A stretch of DNA of 64,000 nt from Phycomyces blakesleeanus NRRL 1555(-). Lineage: Eukaryota > Mucoromycota > Mucoromycetes > Mucorales > Phycomycetaceae. The translations under genes were made by a program, and so were the position numbers. This document shows positions 10,960-20,434 of this stretch, in pieces. The notes beneath the pieces are model-generated. The model saw only the letters and a program-made list of their open reading frames with translations, was not told where the DNA came from and did no database searches. How positions within the stretch are numbered: the first letter of the stretch is position 1; every line of letters starts with the position of its first letter. The stretch covers positions 1,480,572 through 1,544,571 of the forward strand of contig NW_017265142.1 in NCBI RefSeq assembly GCF_001638985.1, given 5' to 3'.

Positions 10960-12480
10960 GTTTATTGGATAAGCTTTTTGGTATTTTGTTTCAAATGCAG
11001 AAAAAAAAATTACACCTTTTTCTTTCTTCTTTTCTGCTCCTTTCCTCTTTTCCAATGTTTGTCATTATTATATTAGTGGCTTTTTTTGGTAACATACTTC
11101 TTTATTAAATACTTTTTTATAAACAATAAAAATTAATACATTCTTTTACTATCATAATAGATACTCTTTTGCTCTCATTTAAATGCATTCATTTCACAAT
11201 CACTGTCCAGATTAACAAAGTTCAATATTATATTTTGCGAAATTAACATCCATAAAAATCCTTCTGATTTGTTTTTTTTATTACAGACTTGATAATCAAG
11301 AATAACTGCTACAAATGAATTTGATTAAAAACATCAAGGTAGTATATATATATATTATTTTGACATGTATCTTACTAAAATGAAGTCTTATTATAGATGA
11401 ACACTGTTGATCCCGTCTTTGATTTCCCTTACATTATACAGCTGGAAATGACATTACATGGTAAGGATCACTACTTTATTTTTTATTTTAGTTATATTAA
11501 TATTATAATGTGTTAACATAAAATATTATTATTTTTCACTAGAGTTCTATCAAGTGTTTACAAAGACAATCTATCTCTGTTAATATATATTCTTGCTACT
11601 GGTATGTAAATTATTTATTATTTTATTCGATTCACAAAAATTAATGTTTTTTGTTGTTTTTATAGTGAAAGATATCATAAGAAACACCATGGATTATCAA
11701 TATCGACATCTATTTTTTGCTTGCTCTTTTCCAATATTTACAATGTAAATATAAAAGTGTACACAAAATGTAAAAGCATACTATATTAAATGTAGTACCC
11801 AGCACATATAGCTAATAATTTTTCTATACTTCTTAAAGACTGTTGTATTTCAATAAACAGTCTGCTTTCTTTTTATATTTTCAGCTATTTCTTTTCTGTA
11901 AATAATTATTCTATTCAAACAGTATCAAACAGACCAGTAGAAGCAATAACAGATATCCAATAAATCAATACTATAAGATTGTTATAGTTTTAGAAACATT
12001 CTGTTCTTTCCAAATAAATACTATTATAAACTTTTACCAATAAAACAATTTCTGAAATTAAAATAAAAACGATTGAACTATACTATGGTTCAGAATCCAA
12101 AGAATTGCTCAAGTATTGAATTTAATTGGATATAAAAGATAACGAAGAGGTGTAATGTTGAACTATACTACTGTATCAAGATCGAAAATAAATATATTAT
12201 CCACTTTTAAAGCTCTATATAAAACATATAAAAATAAAACCTTGGTTTCAAAAAACTCTTTTCAATATCCCAAGTCAGATCAACACACCGAAAGTGCTAA
12301 AGAACTATATTCCTGTCATTTTTATTTGGTCCCACACATGTGTATAGCTGGTCATGGCACATGGTGCTAAGACGAACTTGTTACATGGTGATATGTATCT
12401 GGACTCAATGTTAAACCCCATCTTGACACCTGAGTAACTACGCCTTTACACATACGTATGTCAGATCATTTTTCCAGTGA
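10960..12480. other. Unassigned DNA between element A and resumption of tnp2-I
   Basis: About 1.5 kb. Short frames with possible GT-AG introns occur at about 11313-11600 (MNLIKNIK, then MNTVDPVFDFPY) but I recognise nothing, and a frame at 12155-12370 is probably chance. The right end of element A, and possibly another insertion, should lie here. Confidence 0.4.
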
Positions 12481-14124
12481 GTGCTTCAAGACTTTCTTGT
12501 CTTGGAGAGTCAAGATTTACAAATGAACTTTGAAAATGGCTTAACTTCTTTGTACAGAGCCAGTCTTGCTTTTGTGGTTGGAGACATTGTTAAAATTGCT
12601 GAGCTGTGCATACATTCTGAACACTCTTCGTACTACAGCTGTAGAGTATGTAAGATCAAAGAAGACCGGCAGCAGAAAAACCAAAGAGGCATATATTTCA
12701 GCAACATGACTACTAGTAGCAATAGAAGAAGACAGAGCTTTATTGAGGGTGATGTTGAATATGAAATTAAGAAACCCACTCCTTTCTGTATTCTATCAAG
12801 TTTTACTGAAATATGTTTTTTTGAACTTGACAAACTACATCTTTGAGGTCAAAATATTGGCAAGCACCTGTGGGCAATAGTCACTGATAATGAACAAAAG
12901 AAATCTGATATCTCAAACCCGTTATTCCTAAGGAAGCCATACAAAGTTACTTTGGGTAAAAAACTTCTGTTAGCACAAGCCCTTAGCAACCATCATAGCA
13001 AGGATGGAAGCTTTTTAAATATGACAACCTCTGCTGGCTACAGTAGAGCCGTTGATTATATTGACTTATTGATATTTATGGTTTCTACTCTGCTGGTTGA
13101 AGCTCTAGAACTTCAAACTGAAGGCCTGAAAATAAAATTAAAAAACAAAAAGAAAAGAAAAGGAAAAGGTAAAGCTGACAAAGCAACAATTCTGAATCAA
13201 AGCAATGAAGTTGATCCTGAGGAACAAAGCATTGGAACTAGAATTGAGACTGTTATAAGTCGTATGGATAGAACGGCTGAGGTCCTTGCATTACTTTCCT
13301 TGGTTTGCCAGCTATCAGAGAAGCTATATATAAGTACAGAAGATGTCTCAGCCATTGAACATCATGTAAATATATGGCATGCATTTCTGCGAGATCTTGT
13401 TGGAAGGAAATGCTTCACTATAAGCCAGCACTATCTGGTACACCTCAGCAAATATATAACAGAGATGGGTCTGCTCAAAGAGTATAGTGCTTGCGCATTG
13501 GAAAAAACTATAGGTCTATGCAAAGAAAACATAAAGTCGCATTCAAAGCCAGGGAAAAACGCTGTAAACTTTATGCATAATAATTTTGCCAGTGCAAAAC
13601 AAAAATGGCACTAAAAACTCAACAAAAGGGATGAAACTCACGAAGCTGACTGTACAAATATTTCTTCTAATGAGTTGGATATGATGCTTGATGCCGAGAA
13701 CATACCTTTTGATGAAATGCTACTAAATTTCTGTGTTTGTGAAAACATACCCTTCGACTCAAAAGTGCTCATAGTTAACAGAGTAGAGTATACAGTTGCC
13801 GGCAATCATCAGACAGTAAAAAAAAATAGAGGAAGAGACGAGATTGATATAATTTCAAAAGAGATCACCCTGGACATGTCTTTAAAACTTTCTATAAGCA
13901 ACATTCAAGTCATGTTTGACTATCAAGACTATTGTCTAGCACTGGTAAAAGAAAAACAGGTTTTGGACGAAGATAAAAAGAGCAGGTTATTTGTAAACTT
14001 GTCAGCAATAAAAAAAATAGAGAACTCTTACTGCATTATCAATTTTGCAAACGTTCAAGGTTATGCAATTACTTTACCTTCTCTCTCTTTAGAAGACAAA
14101 CTATATGTCTGCTTTAAAAAATAA
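12481..14124 (+). pseudogene. tnp2-I transposase, 3' half
   Basis: The frame resumes with LVVESQ-like LVLESQDLQMNFENG, then VVGDIVKIAELC and the zinc pair CRVCKIK that follow the GPKKPK region in tnp2 proteins. Downstream are GYSRAVDYIDLL, a Lys-rich stretch (about 13140-13180), WHAFLRDLVGRK, SQHYLVHLSKYITEMGLLK and ALEKTIGLCKENIKS. The last parts match positions of similar motifs in tnp2-C. In-frame stops lie at 12844-12846 and 13612-13614, and the final stop is at 14122-14124. Together with 4150-5262 this is one gene separated by about 7.3 kb of inserted DNA. Confidence 0.8.
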
Positions 14125-14149
14125 AACTTTTTTTTTTAAAAAAAAACCC

Positions 14150-14423
14150 TTATGCAAACCATCTTTTTTTTCAACATATTTTGACATATATTGATGTCAA
14201 CATGAAGTTATGTTATCATCAAAAGACATAGGTTTGCTTGTGTATTTATGTTGCTCTATTTTGACACAAAGAAACATAAATTAATGTCGACATGGATTTA
14301 TGTCAAAAAATAAAAAAAATGTCTCTGATAAATAATATCAATTTAATGGTGACATTTTAAGACATGGATTTTGACATTAAACACCATAAATTGACATAAT
14401 TTAACATATGATTTCCTGTAGTG
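14150..14423. repeat. CACTA-I right subterminal repeats and terminus
   Basis: Contains ATTAATGTCGACATGGATTT, several GACATGGATTTTGACAT-type motifs and the terminal TTTCCTGTAGTG. It mirrors the left subterminal region in motif content but lacks its long tandem duplication. Confidence 0.7.
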
Positions 14424-16208
14424 ATAGAATAATAAAAAATATTAAAAAAATTTACTCATTTTTTTTGTCAAAATAAAAAAATAAACAGAAAACATTTTCT
14501 TCAAAAATAAGATTACATTAATCCCAAGTGCGTTGTGTTTACAAGTCAAAAACTGAATTATTGAGTAGTTATCTAGTTTCACTTTTTTAAAAAAATATTT
14601 TTTCTATTTATTTTTATTTATTTTTTTTGGAGGTAAAATAAAACTATATTTGCTATATATTAATAAAAGTCATCCCCTTGGAAAATATAAACTTAATACA
14701 AATATGTTTTGTAATAAAAATTTTTATTATGAATTTTATTATTATGGTGTGTTTGAGCATAAGTATCAAAGTTTTGAAATTTTTTCAATCTTATCCAATG
14801 AAAACTCCAATAGTAAAATATATTCAATCCCTAATATATATAGAAAGAAAATCGAAAAAATAGTATTTTATATTAGATAACTATCTTTTTTAAGAACATT
14901 GAAATGTACTTGTTGCTATAGTGACTTTCTTTTTCATTTCAATATTAAAAAAAATGCTGAAACTTCTATATTTTCTATTGATATCTCTTGAATTTGAAGA
15001 TCCATAATGTTTTATTTAAGTCTTGTTTTTAGAATCTTTTAAACAAGAATTATTCGGAAGAGTCTTCCCTATAAAACATGTTTAATTAATTCTCTATAAC
15101 TTGTCTGTAGCAAAAGTCATTAAACTTTGAAAATCATCTAAAACCTTAGATATTTATCTCTGAACACACCCTACTATCTATCATTACTATTTATGACTAT
15201 CACTATGTGAAAAAAAGAGGTACTCCTGAGGGTTCACTGGGGGTCTGTCCAGGAAGCCGCCTAGGAAAGTAAAGTTGACTTACCCACTTTTTCACCTTCT
15301 GTCTGTTATGGATTAATATAGAACTCTGCTCTTTAACAAATAATTACTAAAAAAAATTCTTATATAGAAATATAGATGTATCTTACATGCCCATATATAG
15401 ACACAAGTCTCTGCAATAAATTCTGATTGAAATAAATCATGAATTTAAAAATATGTTTTTCAAATTATCAAAAATAGTTCAAAAAATTATGTTTCAAATA
15501 AATTGGGTTTTATTTTTTGTTTCAAAGTAAAAAAAAATGCTAAGCTATAGCTATATTATATAATTTATGAACATAAATATATAGTAAATTAAATCTAGTT
15601 ATTATAAGATAAAGATAGGGTCATGGAGTCCACATCGCTCATAATTCTTAAAGACAAAAGTACGAAAGAAAATCTATAATATTGGAGTACAAGAGCAATC
15701 TAATAAAATATAAATATGAATAAACATTTCAAATTTAAAAATATAAGTTAAATAAAAGTTTATCTTTGACTTTGCTGAGTTGAATCTCATAAAAGTTAAA
15801 ATCTCTACAAATAAAAATGGACAAAATATAATTAGTATTCAATTAATTTGTAAACTAGATGCGAAGATATTACCTCAACTCATTTTGACCAGATGATGAA
15901 AAAGCTAATTGTCAGCTAATGAGACCCAAGATAAATAACTGATCACAGAGTAAAATATTGATTTTCTATTATACATATGTCAAAAACAAGAATATATAGA
16001 CATATTCTGTAAAAAATAATGATATACTAGATGTAAACATATGTAATAAACAAACTTTTGTCAGTAAAGTAGATTAAGAAACAATGTGAAGCACATAATC
16101 CCACACCTATTCAAAATCGATTTATAAAATTCTTATTAGTCTACTGACTTTTAATATCAATGTTGCAACTCAAAGAAATGTTTTTAAAAAATGCTAAGCC
16201 ATTCTCTC
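14424..16208. other. AT-rich spacer between CACTA-I and the LTR stack
   Basis: Apart from the short shared repeat at about 15205-15312 I see no feature. Two overlapping short frames at 14650-14880 are AT-rich and probably chance. Confidence 0.5.
15205..15312 (+). repeat. Short dispersed repeat (inverted copy at 62.2 kb)
   Basis: About 105 bp matches the reverse complement of 62165-62290. Shared blocks include GGGTTCACTGG, TCTG.CCAGGA, ACCCACTTTTTCA and CTG.CTGTTAT.GATT. It is GC-richer than its surroundings. GGTTCACTGG resembles a pol III B box only loosely, so a SINE origin is a weak guess. Confidence 0.55.
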
Positions 16209-16353
16209 TGTTGTGGGGAGAAAATAAAACAAAACACAATATAGACAAAAGAATTTGTGAGAACTTGTGTAGGTTGTTTATTTCAAAAGAAAAGTAAAGA
16301 ATAATAAAATTCGATTATTTTTCTATATGGAACTATCTACTGATAGTTATATG
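16209..16353 (-). mobile_element. LTR-alpha end fragment
   Basis: On plus this reads TGTTGTGGGGAGAAAATAAA and continues with GAGAACTTGTGTAGGTTG, the terminal 145 bp of an LTR-alpha in minus orientation (compare 44922-45066). It stops where the next LTR starts at 16354; the rest of this copy is absent on the other side of the stack. Confidence 0.75.
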
Positions 16354-16518
16354 TGTTGTAAATGAGTATTGACTACTGCTGTAATTGAGAATAAGTCTGA
16401 AAGAAATAATATAACATCTCAGCTATTCCAATCAAAGGTGTTTACCAATTACTTTATTATTTAACACACAGATTTATTATGCATGATAGTGATTATATCT
16501 CATATGATTATATTACCA
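16354..16518 (+). mobile_element. Solo LTR-alpha, left part, split by CACTA-C
   Basis: Starts TGTTGTAAATGAGTATTG and follows the sequence of the intact LTR at 6176-6708 (reverse complement) up to CCATAATATG. The intact copy then reads AGATACATC, which here is found only at 41458. The two parts sum to about 530 bp, the length of the intact copy. Confidence 0.85.
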
Positions 16519-16680
16519 TAATATGCACTGTAGAAAATGGCACAAATTGTAGTTCCGCAGTGCACATTTCAGAACGTCTATATTTTCTGGTAGATGGTAA
16601 AGTATTAGCCGAAAAAGAGGCTTATCTATCAGAAAATCAGACAAAAAAATTCACCTACCAGAAAATAAAAAAGTTCATAG
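16519..16680. repeat. CACTA-C left end and subterminal motifs
   Basis: Contains the terminus and TATTTTCTGGTAGATG at about 16578, with the inverse CTACCAGAAAATA at about 16655. The same motif recurs inverted at about 19027-19042 beyond the MULE. It is either a CACTA subterminal repeat or the terminal inverted repeat of the MULE; I cannot separate these. Confidence 0.45.
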
Positions 16681-16876
16681 TTTACTAAGTTACTTTGATA
16701 ATCGTTTCAATTAATAGCACAATTTTTTTTGAAAAAAAAGAAAGATAAATATATTGTTATTGTTGTATGTTTGATCTGGGAAAGTTCACTTCGTATTTGT
16801 CTTTTAAAGCTTAAATTGACTGAAGATAAAGCTGTTGCATATCATAGACATGCTTGGCTTCATCATCTGTTATATA

Positions 16877-18894
16877 CTAGGATAGTTTTGTAAGATCTTG
16901 ATGAGATTGGTGTATCATTTGATTTGTTTTTATACACTGGTCAAAAAAGAGTCTAGATCGATTGCTGGGATTTTCAGTGTTTTGTGGAGTTTGTGGTGTG
17001 TGTATTTGATTGGTAGTAATGACAGAAGTAGTAGAAAAGAAAATAGAGTTCGATGTGTGTATCTTCAATAGATACATATGTTTGCAAGGTCTGTATCTTC
17101 TTTTAAAATCAAAGCAAGTGCATGAGATAATTGTGTTTGTATCTGAAACCTCAACTACATAAGCAGTATTTTGGTCAACAAATGACTGAATCTGACATTG
17201 TCTACTATCTACTGAATCAGGAGCAACAATTATTGCTTCTCTTTCATCATCATCAACTTCTTCTGCTTCCATCTCGTGTATTCTTTGTTCTCTTGTAAAT
17301 GCACTCTTTGCCCCATTGTTGGACATAACTCTATCGTACTCTTGAGAAAGATAGTATTCAACATCGTGAACAAGAATGAATACAAGTTTATTCAGACGTT
17401 TGTTTCGGGATCTCTTCATGAAGACAGTTTTCAGTTGGTTATGTCAAGACTCAATATAATTATTGGTGAGCATATATGAAAATTGATGTTCATGATATGC
17501 TCTACTCCAAATCTTAAATTTGTCTTCACTACACCAGTTTTTCTCAAAGTAGTCCAAAAAGATGCATTGGTTGTTAAAATCTTCTTTGAACTATACAAGT
17601 TTGTGATGAAACTGATCTAAATCTTCTTCGTACACAATCTCTTGAAATGATTTCATCATTTCACTACGAAGAAGACAAGCCTCAGATGGCAAAGAGCCAG
17701 GAATCTTAACGGAGTCAGAGAGCTTTCTGTTCCATGCTTGAGTTACGTGAAATATGCAGAATTGGATTTGTGTGATAGGAAAGATGGTTTGAATTGCATG
17801 AACTTTAGCCGAGCAGCAATCAATAGTTATTTGTTTTGGATTAACAAGAAAGAGAGAAGACTTTAAGAATTGCAGCCACTGCACAATGGGGCTCACACCT
17901 CTATCATTGGTAATCATATATGCTACAGGCCAGCCTCTACCAATTTCTTCATCATGGATAAGAAGAGTGTAAAGAATCTCATCGATTTTTTCAGAGATAC
18001 CATGAGTGGCATCCAAGCAAAAAGAAGCAGCATTTTTCATCTTATTTTGCTGTATTGGCGACATAAAACCACAAGCAAATACGTTTAAACTTGGTGAGTA
18101 GCTGGTATTGGCCTTAAAAATTGAGAAGTTCATTGCAAGAAGTTTCTCATTTATCCAAATCATGAAAAAATTATTTGATCCTTGTCAAAATGATACAAAG
18201 TCTTATTTATCTATAAACAATTGGTTAAATAAAATTTTATTTAACATAAATTCATATGTTTACCTTATTCATCAAGTTCCAAATGTTATAATAGTTGACC
18301 TTGCATTCAGAATTTCTTCCATATCTATCAATAGCTCTCAGCATATCAATACGTATCTGGCTAGCAGATTTAGACGACTGTTCTAATTGTTGGGACAGCT
18401 CATGGAGGTATTTCTTTGCAAGAGGAAGAGTATGGATATCTTCATGAACATCACCAGGAGTATGCTCAGTATGATCTTTTGTCAAAGTTATCTCATACCA
18501 CTCTGGCGTCTTAAAGAGTCCTCTGACACGAAGAAGAGCAGAACACTTATTTTTCTTAGTTCTTTTCTGAACTACTCTCATGGCTGCCTTGGATTCATAA
18601 GTGCCAGCACGATGACACAAATACTCTTGGGAAAAGCACATCTTAATACCACTGTCTTTGGCTTCTTCAGCAGTAATATCAGTAGATTGCTTGTTAGAAT
18701 TACAGATAATCCATTTGACTGCACATGATTTACCAATTTCTAGCAAGCAATCTCTCCACTTAGATGTTCTAACTTTTATAGTAATATCAAGTCTAAGAGT
18801 CATCACTCCAGGAACAGATATACACTCCATTGCTTCAGAGATTGTTGCCAAAGTGTAAATGTTTTCATTGAATTGAATGTTGTTTGTTGACATA
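16877..18894 (-). pseudogene. MULE (Mutator-like) transposase with SWIM zinc finger
   Basis: Start taken at 18894 (MSTNNIQFNEN). The N-terminal region has WIICNSN and a Cys/His arrangement ending ITLTKDHTEHTPG, resembling FAR1/MULE DNA-binding domains. Exon 2 carries the MULE core with FCLDATHGISEK (first Asp), AYMITNDRG, ITIDCCSAKVHAI (second Asp) and FCIFHVTQAWNRKL. The C-terminus has the SWIM finger SCTCFDFKRRYRPCKHMYLL. Lesions: a likely one-base loss in a T-run near 18172, a TAG near 17590, a TGA for Trp at 17444-17446 (IES-stop-HNQLK) and a TAG at the C-terminal edge near 16874. Inactive, family firm. Confidence 0.85.
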
Positions 18895-19634
18895 TTTAGT
18901 GAATAATTATTTGAAAATAAAAACGCATGATTTAAGGGATATAGAACCTTTGTTTCAAATAAACAATTCAAAAACAAGAGAAAGTATTAACAGTCACTAT
19001 TTCAGTTAATAATTTTTCATCTACCAGAAAATATAGACTTTCACATTTCAAGCAATTATGTACAAAACTGCACATTCTCAATGGCCCAATAAAAATCAAT
19101 TATAACTCTGTTAGTGCTACATATCTTAGCAAATTGGATCTGTGGAATACCAGGACTTTGATCTTTATTTAGTGCTGTACAACCCTTTCCAGCCAGTAAA
19201 AGACATATATTAAGATGAGCTCGACCTTGTTTGAGTAAATTTATCTATTCACTCATTGGTCAAAAATATGTAATACGTCATGGGCGAATTTGTTTTAATT
19301 TTTATTTTTAATTTTTGGTCCCTGAAATTTTTTTTTTAAAAAAAAACAAAAAAAAATAAAAAAAACAAAAAAAAATACAAAAAATCTACAAAAAAAACTA
19401 CAAAAAACAAACACAAAAAAACATACAAAATAGTAGAAGAAGTACACAGGGCAATAAACAAATTATATTATATTTCATAAAGTTATTTTTTAAAATGATA
19501 TTTTTATTAGGTTTCTATAGATTGAAAATATAAAAGTTAGTATTACCTACTTTAATAAACAAAACAAAACAGTTGATTTGTATTAGTTGTAATTAAACGT
19601 ATGAATGTCTTTATATTTATAAGTACCTTACTTG
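18895..19634. other. Upstream DNA of the MULE and A-rich tract
   Basis: Holds the inverted TATTTTCTGGTAGATG motif (about 19027-19042) and, at about 19325-19430, a long A-rich tract with AAAACAAAAAAA and TACAAAAAA units. No gene. Confidence 0.5.
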
Positions 19635-20199
19635 TTAATAAGATCTTCCATGATATTTGGCAGTTCTCCACTTGTGAGAGAGTATGAGTAATGCTCCCCA
19701 AGAATTTTCGAACCTGTGAAGAGCAATGTTTTTCAGGGCTGCATTCTCTTCAAGGCTGCTGCTCATTATTGCCTTTTGGTCATCTGCCAGACTTCCCCAT
19801 GATGGTATGGCAATATTATTGGTACTGTACTTGGAGAAGGAGTAGTGGACTAGCTCTTGAGTAATCTTGCCCACTACTCTGTACATTTGTTTGGCTTTGA
19901 TGAGGTCGCCTCTGGTAAAATGTGTGACCAACACTTCCTTGAAGCATTTAACCAACTGATTCCAACCGCCTGACTTCCCCTTAGGCGAGGGCCATTTGAT
20001 GTCATGGTCACCAGTTGTAGGCAACAGCAGAATTGCACTCGGAGCATTGTCTCTGGTCAACAGAGCTTGTTCCATTTTGGAATCCTTGGTCAAAGATTCG
20101 CGTCTATCTTCCAATAAAGAAATTTTATCTTAGTAAAGCATTAGACTCTTCTAAGTATGCCAGACGCTCAAGAATTTGTGAGATTTTGTATGTTGACAT
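19635..20199 (-). pseudogene. CACTA-C accessory (TnpA-like) gene
   Basis: The start is placed at 20199 (MSTYKISQILERLAYLEESN), a heptad-like coiled-coil segment that continues after a one-base frameshift near 20125 into DRRESLTKDSKMEQ. The rest has DIKWPSPKGKSGGW, HFTRGDLIKAKQMYR, PSWGSLADDQKAIMSSS and a Trp-containing end, with the stop at 19635. It is divergent from tnp2-C, as in CACTA-I. No domain recognised; in CACTA elements a second protein binds subterminal repeats, so a TnpA-like role is inferred. The frameshift suggests it is dead, unless a short intron covers it. Confidence 0.55.
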
Positions 20200-20434
20200 A
20201 GTAAAAAATACAGTTGGAAAATAAAAAGAAAGGGGCAAAGTTGGCTGAAAAAATGAGTAGAAAGTAATTTAGAAACAAACTTTCAAAATTCTGTTGAAAA
20301 TTTTTTTCAAGACAATTAGTGCACTCGTAATTTTACTACCAACGTGTCAATATAATAAAAAAATATTCTCATATCTTGAACGTTTTTTGCAACCTTACAC
20401 TCCTACTTCTTTTAACATACAAATATAAACTAAA
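20200..20434. promoter_or_regulatory. Divergent promoter region of accessory gene and tnp2-C
   Basis: A 235-bp AT-rich gap lies between two divergent start codons. An AAATATAAAC stretch lies about 10 bp before the tnp2-C ATG. No operator could be defined. Confidence 0.4.

Larger units (their letters stand above)
5600..10960 (+). mobile_element. Element A: two-gene convergent tnp2 transposon
   Basis: A tnp2-type transposase gene on plus (5685-9381) and a partner gene on minus (9521-10649) converge with 139 bp between stops. Element B (33.5-38.6 kb) has the same two genes in mirror orientation, with recognisable protein and promoter similarity, so A and B are one family. The interval given is the part that visibly matches B; exact ends were not resolved. 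It lies inside tnp2-I of CACTA-I and carries a solo LTR at 6176-6708. Confidence 0.75.
2571..14423 (+). mobile_element. CACTA-I: CACTA (EnSpm) element with nested insertions
   Basis: The left end is CACTACAGGAAA at 2571 and the right end is TTTCCTGTAGTG ending at 14423, a perfect 12-bp terminal inverted repeat of CACTA type. Flanking triplets are TTA and ATA, so the expected 3-bp duplication is imperfect. Both subterminal regions are rich in ATGTCGACAT-like motifs. Inside are a minus-strand accessory gene, and a plus-strand tnp2 transposase that breaks at about 5180 and resumes near 12480 around an inserted block. The element is about 11.9 kb including insertions. Stops and the interruption make it non-autonomous today. 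Confidence 0.85.

Noticed and set aside
5180..12480. Exact terminal repeats of element A
   Set aside because: ACACATGTGTA occurs near both edges (about 5198 and 12333) but is a short palindrome with no supporting flanks.
15205..15312. tRNA or tRNA-derived SINE
   Set aside because: GGTTCACTGG only loosely fits a B box and no cloverleaf or A box could be drawn.
16519..19085. MULE as an element inserted directly in the LTR
   Set aside because: Its right flank does not return to LTR sequence, and the LTR resumes only at 41456 next to a CACTA-type end.
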